The notes under the pieces are model-generated. The model was not told the origin of the DNA. It did no database searches and worked only from the letters and a program-made list of their open reading frames with translations. The position numbers and the translations under genes were made by a program. Below are positions 25,829-34,786 of a stretch of DNA of 64,000 nt, in pieces. The stretch is from Gammaproteobacteria bacterium (GTDB lineage Bacteria; Pseudomonadota; Gammaproteobacteria; Pseudomonadales; Azotimanducaceae). Within the stretch, counting starts at the first letter, position 1. Each line of letters begins with the position of its first letter. The DNA lies in assembly GCA_030425195.1 (NCBI GenBank), contig JAUIAV010000004.1, forward strand, positions 186,001 through 250,000, written 5' to 3'.

Positions 25829-27799
25829 ATGACGCCACTCAGCGAGGAACTGCCGTTGTTTTCACTCAGGGAGCTTCTGACACCCGCCATCGTCGCCCTC
25901 GCCCTGGCGGGTCTCGCCGGTTGCGGCCCCCCGGAAATCGGTCCCGGAACCGCCGCGGGATGGCCTGCCTATGGCGCCACTCCGGGCGGTACGCACTACT
26001 CCGCCGCGGACCAGATCACCCCGGACAACGCGCGCTTCCTGAAGCAGGTCTGGGTGCACAATTCCGGCGATTTCACGGAAGGAAACCCAACGGATGGAGC
26101 ATGGTCGGGGCCCAGTGCGTTCCAGGCAACGCCAATTCTGGTGGACAGAACGCTCTTCTACTGCACACCGTTCAACCGCGTTTTCGCCCTGAACCCGGAA
26201 ACGGGTGAGGAGATCTGGTCGTTCGATCCCGAGCTCGACCATCCCGCAAACAGCGTGCTGCCGAACTGCCGTGGCGTGTCCAGCTGGAAGGCGCCCGACT
26301 GGCAGCCCGGCGACGAACGTCTCTGCAGCCATCGGATTCTGACCGGCACCATGGACGCCCGCCTGATCGCCCTGGACGGCAGAACCGGCCGCCGCTGCCC
26401 CGGTTTCGGTACGGACGGCGAGGTGGATCTCTCCCCGGGACTGTCACCCCATCAGGCTTATGAATACGGTGTCACCTCGCCCCCGGCCATTCTCAACGAT
26501 CTGGTCATCACCGGATCGATGGTCCTGGACAACGTGCGCACGGACATCCCTTCCGGTGTGGTGCGCGCGTATGACGTCATCTCCGGTGAGCTGGCATGGG
26601 CCTGGAATCCGGTGCCGGAAGGTATGGAAAAGTACGATGCGGATGGCGCCTATCGGAGCGGCACCACGAACGTCTGGTCCATCATCAGCGTTGACCCTGA
26701 ACGCAATCTCGTCTTCGTCCCCACGGGCAACACCTCGCCCGACTACTACGGCGGGCATCGGGAAGGGCTGGACGAGTACTCGAGCTCCGTGATTGCCCTG
26801 CATGGCGACACCGGCCGTGTGGTCTGGAACTATCAGATGGTGCATCACGACATCTGGGACTACGACACACCCGCACAGCCCACCCTGATGGATCTGGAAG
26901 TCAACGGGGAAACGGTACCGGTGGTGGTGCAGGTGACCAAGATGGGAATGACGTTCGTCCTCGACCGGGACACGGGTGTGCCCGTCTACCCGGTGGAGGA
27001 ACGGCCCGTGCCACAGAACCCGGTCGCGGGCGAATACCTTTCCCCGACCCAGCCCTTCCCGACGCATTTTCCGCATCTGTTGAACCGGATCGACGAGAAC
27101 GATGCCTGGGGACTCATGATCTGGGACGGGGCTCAGTGCCGTGACCGGCTGGCCGCGCTTCGAAACGAAGGGATCTACACGCCACCGACCGTGGAAGGCA
27201 CTCTCTTCTATCCGGGCAACGGCGGCGGCAACAACTGGGGATCACCCGCCATACACGTGGAAGACCAGATCATGTATGTGGTCACCATCCGCACGCCGAA
27301 CTCTCTCTATCTGGTTCCGCGCGAGGCCTGCAGGGAAGCCGGCCGCGAAAATCAGATCGGAACACCTTACTGTGCCGACACGGACTTCGTCATGTCGCCG
27401 CTCGGAGTACCCTGCACGGAACCGCCCTGGGCGACCGTGGACGCGGTGGACCTGGTGGCCGGAGAGATTCTCTGGAGCGTCCCGCTCGGCACCACGCGGG
27501 ACATGGCGCCGTTCCCCTTCTGGTGGATCAGAGGCGTGCCGGCCATCGGCGGTGTGGCCATCACCCGCTCCGGCGTTCTGTTCGCCGCCGGACCGATGGA
27601 GCATGCGTTCCGGGCCTTCGACGCAGAGACGGGAGAGGAGATCTGGCACACCCGGCTGCCTACCGCAGCCAACTCGACGCCCATGACGTTCCAGCTCGAA
27701 GAAGGCGGCCGTCAGTACGTGGTGGTGGCCGCGGGCGGTCATATGACGGGACTGAATCCGCCGGGAGACCACCTGATCGCGTTCGCGCTGCCGGACTGA
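25829..27799 (+). CDS. PQQ-dependent dehydrogenase (quinoprotein) lipoprotein
   Basis: 656 residues from ATG 25829, where a lipoprotein signal begins (ALAGLAG-C, Cys32). The propeller starts with WPAYGATPGGTHYSAADQI. W-motif blades include LNPETGEEIWSF, LHGDTGRVVWNYQMVHHDIWDYD and FDAETGEEIWHTRLP. The HHDIWDYD segment is the active-site block of glucose/alcohol quinoproteins. It oxidises alcohols, sugars or aldehydes in the periplasm using PQQ and gives electrons to ubiquinone or cytochrome c. No PQQ-synthesis genes are in the window. The frame is open far upstream, but that part is antisense to the aldo/keto reductase. Confidence 0.9.
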   Translation: MTPLSEELPLFSLRELLTPAIVALALAGLAGCGPPEIGPGTAAGWPAYGATPGGTHYSAADQITPDNARFLKQVWVHNSGDFTEGNPTDGAWSGPSAFQATPILVDRTLFYCTPFNRVFALNPETGEEIWSFDPELDHPANSVLPNCRGVSSWKAPDWQPGDERLCSHRILTGTMDARLIALDGRTGRRCPGFGTDGEVDLSPGLSPHQAYEYGVTSPPAILNDLVITGSMVLDNVRTDIPSGVVRAYDVISGELAWAWNPVPEGMEKYDADGAYRSGTTNVWSIISVDPERNLVFVPTGNTSPDYYGGHREGLDEYSSSVIALHGDTGRVVWNYQMVHHDIWDYDTPAQPTLMDLEVNGETVPVVVQVTKMGMTFVLDRDTGVPVYPVEERPVPQNPVAGEYLSPTQPFPTHFPHLLNRIDENDAWGLMIWDGAQCRDRLAALRNEGIYTPPTVEGTLFYPGNGGGNNWGSPAIHVEDQIMYVVTIRTPNSLYLVPREACREAGRENQIGTPYCADTDFVMSPLGVPCTEPPWATVDAVDLVAGEILWSVPLGTTRDMAPFPFWWIRGVPAIGGVAITRSGVLFAAGPMEHAFRAFDAETGEEIWHTRLPTAANSTPMTFQLEEGGRQYVVVAAGGHMTGLNPPGDHLIAFALPD

Positions 27800-27806
27800 A
27801 GCAGGC

Positions 27807-28361
27807 TCAGTCGAGCTCGCCGATCAGCGGCGGCAGGCGTTCGCCACGGTCGTTGTCCCGGAACTCCGTAGCGGTTTCGTAGAAGCCCGCGGTATCGAGC
27901 ATGACCGTCACGGTCCCGGTACCCCGGTTCTCCCAGAACCAGCCGTGGATGCCTGGAAACGGCGCCACGTAGGTACCCTTGTCTGCCGACCCGCGCCCCT
28001 GCTCGAAACTCTCCGCATAGCCCTCCCCGGCACCGACCGGTTCCGCATGAAAGTCGAAGACCACCTCTCCCGTTGCCCGCCAGGTGAAATTCATGGCGGC
28101 GCCGGCTTCCAGGCGGTACTTGTACTCCACCGATTCGAACGGCGAGAGCTCGAAAGCGACCCGGTCCTGACGCAGGGGAATCGCCTGTTCCGTCAGAGCG
28201 GCAGGGCCGGTCCGGGAGAGGCCGGTCAGACCGAGCAGGGAACCGGTACCGAGAGGATCCACATCGTACTCTGCCGGCAGAACGACGGTCACCAGAAGCA
28301 GCCCGGCAACCAGCATCGACAGCAGCAGCATCTTCAGCAGTGCTTTTCCGGACCCGTTCAT
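27807..28361 (-). CDS. Single-pass membrane-anchored periplasmic protein ('transmembrane anchor' type, HupE partner)
   Basis: 184 residues. One N-terminal helix (about 8-26) ends in VVLPAEYDVDPLGTGSLLGL, a motif I associate with uncharacterised 'transmembrane anchor' proteins found beside HupE genes. The remainder is a predicted beta-sandwich with ESVEYKYRLEAGAAMNFTWRA and GIHGWFWENRGTGTVTVMLDTAGFY, facing the periplasm. The ATG overlaps the HupE stop (28358-28361). A longer frame continuing upstream (to 29108) is antisense-like and rejected. Function unknown. Confidence 0.8.
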   Translation of the reverse strand: MNGSGKALLKMLLLSMLVAGLLLVTVVLPAEYDVDPLGTGSLLGLTGLSRTGPAALTEQAIPLRQDRVAFELSPFESVEYKYRLEAGAAMNFTWRATGEVVFDFHAEPVGAGEGYAESFEQGRGSADKGTYVAPFPGIHGWFWENRGTGTVTVMLDTAGFYETATEFRDNDRGERLPPLIGELD

Positions 28362-29056
28362 ACCCGTCCATCCAGCAGAAAGTAGCCGGCCAGCTGCATG
28401 CCGGTCAGCAGGAAACCACCGGTCATGAGCAGCCAGTTCGCAGCAAACGCCTGGCGCTCGAAACCCGCTCCCTGGCGCCAGCGAAGCAGCAGCAGAAGCA
28501 CCAGGGCGAGTGCCGCGATCTGACCGAGTTCCACACCCACGTTGAAGCTGATCAGATTCGTAAGCAGACCGTCCCCGGTGAGCGTCAGATCCTGCAGGCG
28601 GGTGGCCAGCCCCAGACCATGAAACAGTCCGAACACCATGACGGCGACCCGGGTGTCGATCCGGAACGCGAGGTCGTCGAAGCCCCCCATGTTCTCGAAC
28701 GCCTTGTACACCACGGACAGCCCGATCACCGCATCGACCAGATAAGCATTCACCTGCCATCCGGCGAGCACCCCCGCGAGCAGGGTGACGCTGTGGCCTG
28801 CGGTGAAAAGCGAGACATAGAGGATCACGTCCCTGGGTTTGGAAAGGAAGAAAACCACACCGATCAGGAACAGCACGTGATCGTAGCCCGTGAACATGTG
28901 CTTGGCGCCGAGATAGAGGAAGGGGATCACCGCGGGACCGTTGAGCTGCTCGACGAAGCTCGCATTCGACTCGGAAATGTTGTGCGCCAGTGCCGGTCCG
29001 GACAACAGCAGCAGGAACACCGCCAGTGGCAGCGCGGCAGCGCTCCGTGCGTTCAA
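28358..29056 (-). CDS. HupE/UreJ-family membrane protein
   Basis: 232 residues with a signal peptide (cleavage after GPALA) and six to seven helices. The family signature is LGAKHMFTGYDHVLFLIGVVFFL, with conserved His and Asp that could bind metal, then FTAGHSVTLLAG and FGLFHGLGLA. HupE/UreJ proteins are nickel/cobalt permease relatives. Here there is no hydrogenase or urease, so the substrate is open. It lies between the cytochrome lipoprotein (3 bases) and the anchor protein (overlap), so it is one operon. Confidence 0.88.
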   Translation of the reverse strand: MNARSAAALPLAVFLLLLSGPALAHNISESNASFVEQLNGPAVIPFLYLGAKHMFTGYDHVLFLIGVVFFLSKPRDVILYVSLFTAGHSVTLLAGVLAGWQVNAYLVDAVIGLSVVYKAFENMGGFDDLAFRIDTRVAVMVFGLFHGLGLATRLQDLTLTGDGLLTNLISFNVGVELGQIAALALVLLLLLRWRQGAGFERQAFAANWLLMTGGFLLTGMQLAGYFLLDGRV

Positions 29057-29059
29057 CTG

Positions 29060-29533
29060 TCAGTCCTCGGAATCCGGCAGCATGTAGATCTGGTGGCAGG
29101 CGACACATACGTTGTAGAGCTGCCCGCCGTAGTCGAACACCTGCTGATCATCCTGATTCTCTGCCGCCTCGATCAGCAGCACCGCGGTCCGGGTGAGGCC
29201 CTGTGAGAACTCATTCCAGTCGTCGCCCTTCGAGTGACCGGGAATCTGCAGCACGTTACCCATTTCGGCCAGGGTGGCCGCTGCGTTGCGGACCGCGTCC
29301 CAGCCCTCCTGGGTGGTCGGTGCCAGGTCCTCTACGCCTTCGAGGGTATGGATGGTGCCCGCCGATCCCCAGATCACATCCGCATTGGGGTCGAGAATCC
29401 AGTTCATCATCTGGTGTTCATCCACCACCGGCTGGTAGCCGGTTTCGATCGGAGTCTCCTCGCTGCAGCCGGCCAGCACCACCAGCAGAACAACCGGCAG
29501 CCATCGCCCGCGGATCCCGCGGTTCAACCTCAT
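29060..29533 (-). CDS. Cytochrome c lipoprotein with C-terminal heme site
   Basis: 157 residues from ATG 29533. Lipobox VVLAG-C (Cys23). The body is helical, and a single heme motif CVACH (143-147) sits only ten residues from the C-terminus, the layout of cytochrome c'-type four-helix bundles. It is probably tethered in the periplasm. First gene of the HupE operon. An FNR/Anr-type box lies 109 bases upstream, in keeping with redox or oxygen control, though its orientation is not settled. A frame reaching 29671 has no signal-compatible start. Confidence 0.82.
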   Translation of the reverse strand: MRLNRGIRGRWLPVVLLVVLAGCSEETPIETGYQPVVDEHQMMNWILDPNADVIWGSAGTIHTLEGVEDLAPTTQEGWDAVRNAAATLAEMGNVLQIPGHSKGDDWNEFSQGLTRTAVLLIEAAENQDDQQVFDYGGQLYNVCVACHQIYMLPDSED

Positions 29534-29641
29534 ACGCACGGTGCAAATCCCCTCTGACCCGGATACGGAATGAGGGCGCAGGGTAGCGTCAATCCCTGAC
29601 CCTGGCCAGGCCAGTCGGGTCGAGCAGAGAAGCACGCGGAA

Positions 29642-29655
29642 TTGATCAGGATCAA
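29642..29655. promoter_or_regulatory. FNR/Anr-type binding site
   Basis: TTGATCAGGATCAA matches the CRP/FNR-family consensus TTGAT-N4-ATCAA at all ten positions. It lies in the 243-base gap between the cytochrome lipoprotein (minus) and a 38-residue membrane protein (plus). For the plus strand, a class II start near 29690 would put TAACTT (29678-29683) at -10. No good -10 appears at the matching place on the minus strand. A small CGTGG-TCT-CCACG hairpin follows (29660-29672). Confidence 0.7.
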
Positions 29656-29776
29656 TCTGCGTGGTCTCCACGCTCAGTAACTTCAGCAGATCTCAATGCA
29701 GCGGCCGGACGGCAACAGATCGTCGGACGACGGACTGCAGGACAGACCGCAAGACAGACCGTAGAAAGGAGTCCTC

Positions 29777-29893
29777 ATGAGCGAGTACATCGAACCCGTG
29801 GACGCACAGATTCTGAGAAAGATCGGCGTCAACGTCGCCGCCCTGATCGGCGTGTCATTCCTGCTCATCGCCATCGTGGTCGCGGTCACCTGA
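29777..29893 (+). CDS. 38-residue single-helix membrane protein
   Basis: ATG 29777 follows an excellent ribosome site (AAAGGAG, 29765-29771). The product MSEYIEPVDAQILRKIGVNV begins with an acidic head, then one transmembrane helix (VAALIGVSFLLIAIVVAV), and stops at 29893. Size and topology are like small oxidase- or complex-associated subunits, but no family is recognised. It is the nearest plus-strand gene downstream of the FNR-type box, and is convergent with tamB (7 bases between stops). Confidence 0.7.
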   Translation: MSEYIEPVDAQILRKIGVNVAALIGVSFLLIAIVVAVT

Positions 29894-29900
29894 TCACGGC

Positions 29901-32900
29901 TCAGTCATCCACCCCATAGCGCAGCTCGATGGAGTGGGAATCTCCCGTCGTGGCCTGAACACTCAGACGGGAGTTGATCCGGTAGCGCAGCAGCACACCT
30001 CCAAGCCTCGAGAAAACACCGTAGGTGTAACGGAGGTAGAGGTTTCTGCGCAGGCGGACGGCGGCGCCCACTTCCATGTTTCCTTCCGTATCCTGGTCGA
30101 CGATGATCTCCTCGAGATTCAGTGAGGTGGCCAGATCCTGAGTGATACCCGTGGCACTCAGGATCCCCATGGACAGCGCGGTGCCGGATACGCTCGAGCG
30201 CTGCTCACTGCTGGTGATCTGAGAAAACGTCCTGCCGGTGATGAGAAGTGCGAGAGCGTCTTCTTCCGGCAGCGGCGGCTGCGACATGATCTGGGTTTCC
30301 AGATTCTGCGCCGTGCCGCTGATCACGAGGCTGATCCGGAAGTCCCGGTCCTGGTGGCTGACGATCCGGGTGGCGACGACGTCCACCGCGGGATTGTCGA
30401 TGGGACCCGCGAATGTCAGCTGCCCCCGTTCCACGCGAAAGACCTGTCCGTAGGCTTCGAACTCCGCTTCCCGGAGATTGATCGAGCCGGTCACGGACTG
30501 AAGTCGTCCCGGTGTTTCCCGCAGGCGAAGGCTGCCTGAAAGCCGGCTGCGCAGTCCGAACGCCTGCAGGAAAACCTCGTCGCCGAGACTGAGGGTCACG
30601 TCCGTCGTCCGCACCTGCTGGTTGGACTGGGACGCCTCCTCGTCCACGATGATCTCGTCCCTGGACGCGGTGACCGCGGTCTCGGGCAGATCGGCGATCA
30701 GAATGTTGGCGCGGGGAAGACTGACCTCCCCTCTCACCCTGAGATCCTCCGCGCCCATCGAGAGGGACAGGTTGCCATCCACCTCCGCCTCATAGTCCGG
30801 CAGATTGACGAGGCCGGCTCCGTCCAGGGTGACGTCCGTCAGCAGTCGTGGCGATTCCGTCCCAAGCCCGTCGATGGACCCGCGCAGCGCCAGCCGGCCG
30901 GGACTCACCGCGCCCGCGCTCTCGAACGCAATGCTCGTGGTATCGGTGAGCGTTGCCTCCAGATTCAGATCGCTCACCTGCGCGTTCACTGCCAGCACGT
31001 CCCAGCCCGCGTCTTTGAGATTCAGACGCCCGTTGATCAGCGGTTCACCGATGGTACCCGCCACGTCCGCAGTGACCGACACGGCCCCTCGGATCCTGGC
31101 CAGCTCGAAGGCCACGTCCATGGGCAGCAGACTCTCCGCCAGCCAGATCCCGTTCAGCTCGAGCTGCAGTCTTCCCGCCAGTGTGGAATTCTCAAGCATC
31201 GGCGCCAGCTCGCTCGTCAGATTGCCGGTCAGAGTGAGTTCCTGAGAGCCATCACCCGGCGTGGTGAGCAGTGCGCGCGCTCTATCGTCGGCCAGGTCCA
31301 CGTTCATCTCCAGGCTGCCCAGCCGGAGCGGATCGAGATCGGGATGGTTCGCTACCAGGTCGGCGAACGACAGCCGCGCGGTACCCTGAACCGGGTCGAA
31401 CGTCTCCACATCCACCTGCACCGCCACCTGCCCGTTCATGGAGGCCCCGCTCCCGGGAAGTGGCAGTTCGGGCATCGTCCAGGCATCCAGCACCAGCTCC
31501 AGGCCGCCATCGGGATAATCCAGGTTGCCGCAGAGACGGCCCGGCGCTGCGTCGATCTGCCCGGATTGCAGCAGCAGGCAGACGTCGTCCGCCCGTACCT
31601 GACCGGCATCGATGAGCACGGTCGAGGGATTCTCCAGCCGGGCGGTCGCCTCCAGTGCGGGATAGGCAGCCACGGCTTCGGTGACCGTGAGCGCAACCCT
31701 GTCTCCCTGAATCACGTAGCGCAGCGCGGTATCCAGAGTGCCCTGGCCCGCATCCAGGACCAGCTGCACGTTCCCGCCGTCCGCGTTGCCCGACATCGTC
31801 AGCTGCAGATCACCCAGAGCCTGGTCCGCGATCGCCATTCCGGAGACCGCTGCTTCCCCTTCCACGAAGGGGCCGTCCGCCGTTCCGCTGAAATTCACCC
31901 GCACAGACAGAGTTCCGTCCAGATCCTCCCGCGCAAGGGACAGCGGCAGACCGTTGCCCTCGAGCCTGCCCTCTAGGGCTCCGTCGAAACCGAAACGACC
32001 GTCCACATCCAGACGCCCACCCGCCTCCAGCAGGGCCGATCCGGACTCGATGGCCACCTCCGCGTCGGTCAGCGTCAGCTGCGCGACGGAGGCATCGAGC
32101 AGCTGACCCGCCGCAACGCCTCGCGCTGTCACACCTTCGAAAACCGCGGAGAAGGTCTCCAGCCAGCGGATCTCGCCCGACCCGGCAGCCGCGTGCACCT
32201 GGATGTCGGGCTGGGCCGACAGCTGCACACCGGTCAGCTCGAACGCGGAGAACCGGATGCTCTGCCAGTCCCCGGACCCTTCGGCCTCAATCCGGCTCTG
32301 AACCGTCGGATCGACCACACTGCCGCGGACATCGTATCTATAGCCGGACAGGTCACCGTCCGCATTCAGATGCAGGTCCTGAAGAAGCACCGGACGTTCG
32401 ATGAACCCGGCGAGATCGAGCTCAACGGCCGCGAGTTCCAGCGTATACGGCAGTCCTTCTGCCAGCAGATCCACCTGGCCGTGCAGCTCGACGTCCAGGG
32501 CCCTCGCGTCAACCCGGAAGGCAGCCAGAGGCCCGCCGGTCTGCAGCGCGACGACAATGTCATCGTAGGCAAAACGCCCTTCGACGGCATAGCTGCTGTT
32601 GCTGATTGCCGCCGCGGCATCGATCGCCGTCAGCGGAAATCCGTCGACCTCCAGGCGCCCCACCTCCAGCCGGTCGACGATGATGGGCACCGGCAGACGG
32701 ATCTCACCGGGCTCCGAAGCCGGCTGATCAGTCTCCCGGGTTTCGATGATCACGGTCCCTGCCCGGACCGATCTGAGTTGAATTCTCAGGAAGTCGAGCG
32801 ACAGCCAGAGCGCCGGATTGACACAGACGTCGCTCAGAACCACCGAGAATCCATCGGTCTCGAAGCGCACTCCGTCGGCGCAGAGATCTCCGAGCAGCGA

Positions 32901-33056
32901 ACCGCTGAGACCGGATATCTCGAGCGCGGGTGCCAGCTGCTCTTCGACGAAGCGGACGATCAGCCGGTTGCCGGCAGTGCTGGAAAGTACACCCACCAGC
33001 ACCACGAGAAACAGCACCAGTGCTGCGAACAGAACCCCTGTCAGGCGCGCGATCAC
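29901..33056 (-). CDS. tamB: TamB, translocation and assembly module inner-membrane protein
   Basis: 1051 residues. One N-terminal helix (VLFAALVLFLVVLVGVL) is followed by a very long beta-rich region with AsmA/DUF490-type repeats and the conserved C-terminal domain (DVVATRIVSHQDRDFRISLVISG, then NLYLRYTYGVFSRLGGVLLRYRI). It spans the periplasm as a lipid-conducting beta-groove and works with TamA. The start is GTG 33056, overlapping the tamA stop as GTGA; a longer frame exists, but the helix begins immediately after this GTG. It is somewhat shorter than E. coli TamB (1259). Confidence 0.92.
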   Translation of the reverse strand: MIARLTGVLFAALVLFLVVLVGVLSSTAGNRLIVRFVEEQLAPALEISGLSGSLLGDLCADGVRFETDGFSVVLSDVCVNPALWLSLDFLRIQLRSVRAGTVIIETRETDQPASEPGEIRLPVPIIVDRLEVGRLEVDGFPLTAIDAAAAISNSSYAVEGRFAYDDIVVALQTGGPLAAFRVDARALDVELHGQVDLLAEGLPYTLELAAVELDLAGFIERPVLLQDLHLNADGDLSGYRYDVRGSVVDPTVQSRIEAEGSGDWQSIRFSAFELTGVQLSAQPDIQVHAAAGSGEIRWLETFSAVFEGVTARGVAAGQLLDASVAQLTLTDAEVAIESGSALLEAGGRLDVDGRFGFDGALEGRLEGNGLPLSLAREDLDGTLSVRVNFSGTADGPFVEGEAAVSGMAIADQALGDLQLTMSGNADGGNVQLVLDAGQGTLDTALRYVIQGDRVALTVTEAVAAYPALEATARLENPSTVLIDAGQVRADDVCLLLQSGQIDAAPGRLCGNLDYPDGGLELVLDAWTMPELPLPGSGASMNGQVAVQVDVETFDPVQGTARLSFADLVANHPDLDPLRLGSLEMNVDLADDRARALLTTPGDGSQELTLTGNLTSELAPMLENSTLAGRLQLELNGIWLAESLLPMDVAFELARIRGAVSVTADVAGTIGEPLINGRLNLKDAGWDVLAVNAQVSDLNLEATLTDTTSIAFESAGAVSPGRLALRGSIDGLGTESPRLLTDVTLDGAGLVNLPDYEAEVDGNLSLSMGAEDLRVRGEVSLPRANILIADLPETAVTASRDEIIVDEEASQSNQQVRTTDVTLSLGDEVFLQAFGLRSRLSGSLRLRETPGRLQSVTGSINLREAEFEAYGQVFRVERGQLTFAGPIDNPAVDVVATRIVSHQDRDFRISLVISGTAQNLETQIMSQPPLPEEDALALLITGRTFSQITSSEQRSSVSGTALSMGILSATGITQDLATSLNLEEIIVDQDTEGNMEVGAAVRLRRNLYLRYTYGVFSRLGGVLLRYRINSRLSVQATTGDSHSIELRYGVDD

Positions 33057-34786
33057 AGATCCGGGCCCATGGAGACGTGAAGCCGGAAGCTGCCATCGCC
33101 GGTCTGCGGAAACGCCAGATCCACACGGATGGGTCCCACCGGCGAATACCAGCGCACGCCTGCGCCCAGGCTCCACGGCAGATCGTCGAGCAGGTCACCC
33201 TGTCCCACGTTTCCCGCATCGACGAACAGCGCAGCGGACCATCGCTCGCGGAAGAGCCAGTCCCCTTCGACGCTGCCCGTCACGATGGCACGTCCCCCGA
33301 TCGCCCGGCCCTCGTCGTCCAGCGGACCCAGAGACTGGAAGTCATAGCCTCTGACGCTGCGGTCACCCCCCGCGAAGAACCGCCAGGTGGGTGGCACCTT
33401 GTCGAAGTTGTTGGTTTCCATCCAGCCGGTCTCTGCCCGCATCAGCACCCGGCCCCGTTCCGAGAACGGCAGAATGGTCTTGCCGCTGACGTGCATGCGG
33501 ATGAAAGACGCATCGGACACCACCGCGCGGGTGGCCCCCGCCACCTCGCCGCGGAACCGGAAGCCGCGCGTTGGCCTGGCCGGGGCGTTCGCCGTCAGAA
33601 AGTTGATGCCCCAGCCCGGTACCAGGGACTGCTTCTGGCTCCAGTCCCCGTCCTGCAGGAAGCGCTCGACGACCAGCTCAATGAACGGCGTGGAGCTCCA
33701 GGTCAGCGAATGAAAGCGGTTTTCGCGAAGCCCGAGCTTCCAGGCGATCCGTTCCACTGCCTCCGTGTCTTCCCGGTTCACCCCGCCGTAGATCGAATAC
33801 CAGTCGTTCTGCGGACGGGTGCCCGGAATCCGGTAGTCGGCCGTGGCGTTCTGGCGAACGCGGGACAACTCGGTATCGAGCTCCAGCCGGTGTCCGCTCC
33901 GGTTGAGGCGCCGATGCACGAAATCACCCCGGACCACCACGCCTGTATCCGTGCCGAACCCTACACCGACGCCGTAGCGTATGCGCCGGCCTTCCTCGAT
34001 GGTCACCACCACATCGGCGACCGGCTCACCGTTTTCTCTCGGTACGGCTTTGACATCGACGGCTGAAAAGTAATCAGCACGGACCAGGTCGTTGTGCAGT
34101 GATCGCAGCCGACGGTGCTCGAACGGCGCGCCCTCTTCGAATCTCACGAAGCGCAGAAGCAGACGCTCATCGAGGATGTGCTCACTGAAAGTCAGCTCGC
34201 CGAACCGGTATCGCGGACCGGTGTCCAGCACCAGTTCGATCTCAGCGCTCCGCTCTGCCCGGTTCACCCGGATCGCGCTGCTTCTGAGCTCCGACTCGAA
34301 GAAGCCGTATTCCAGCGCCGCGACCAGCAGCCGGTTTCTCAGCGAATCGTAGGCATCGTGCTGGAGCTGTTCCCCGAGGTCGATGCCCGGCTCTTCCAGC
34401 AGCCGGGTAAAAACCGGGAGGTCTTCGCCGGGACCGATCACGTCGATGTTCGTTGCCGTGATCAGCACCGGCTCTCCGGGATCGACGTGAAACGTCGCCT
34501 GCCAGCATCCGTCCTCCGGCTCCTCGAGCTCGGAGCGAATGATGGGGTCGTAGTACCCGAACGGCCTCAGTGCCGAACGGATGGCGTTGTTTGATCGGGC
34601 GAACAGGTGACGGATCCGCACCCGATCCTGATCACAGGACTCATCATCGAGACGCATGTGGGCCAGCACGTTCGCCCGCAGGGCGTCTTCCAGACCCTCC
34701 AGGCGAACGCCCGCCTGCACCGGGTACGCGACGAATACCCAGAGGAACGCGGCGATCGGTAAGAGACGTTTCTGCCTGTCAGTCAT
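33053..34786 (-). CDS. tamA: TamA, Omp85-family outer-membrane assembly protein
   Basis: 577 residues. The signal peptide ends at YPVQA-G, followed by three POTRA domains (about 25-265) and a 16-strand barrel. Omp85 marks include the RGYDFQSLGP segment (the L6 R-G-Y motif) in FFAGGDRSVRGYDFQSLG and the C-terminal VGPIRVDLAFPQ strand. Together with TamB it inserts autotransporters or moves phospholipid to the outer membrane. It overlaps the channel gene upstream by 8 bases and tamB downstream by 4. Confidence 0.93.
   Translation of the reverse strand: MTDRQKRLLPIAAFLWVFVAYPVQAGVRLEGLEDALRANVLAHMRLDDESCDQDRVRIRHLFARSNNAIRSALRPFGYYDPIIRSELEEPEDGCWQATFHVDPGEPVLITATNIDVIGPGEDLPVFTRLLEEPGIDLGEQLQHDAYDSLRNRLLVAALEYGFFESELRSSAIRVNRAERSAEIELVLDTGPRYRFGELTFSEHILDERLLLRFVRFEEGAPFEHRRLRSLHNDLVRADYFSAVDVKAVPRENGEPVADVVVTIEEGRRIRYGVGVGFGTDTGVVVRGDFVHRRLNRSGHRLELDTELSRVRQNATADYRIPGTRPQNDWYSIYGGVNREDTEAVERIAWKLGLRENRFHSLTWSSTPFIELVVERFLQDGDWSQKQSLVPGWGINFLTANAPARPTRGFRFRGEVAGATRAVVSDASFIRMHVSGKTILPFSERGRVLMRAETGWMETNNFDKVPPTWRFFAGGDRSVRGYDFQSLGPLDDEGRAIGGRAIVTGSVEGDWLFRERWSAALFVDAGNVGQGDLLDDLPWSLGAGVRWYSPVGPIRVDLAFPQTGDGSFRLHVSMGPDL

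Noticed and set aside
28362-29108. Upstream extension of the anchor protein frame to 29108
   Set aside because: It runs out of frame through the HupE gene; the membrane helix and natural start are at 28361 in the ATGA overlap.
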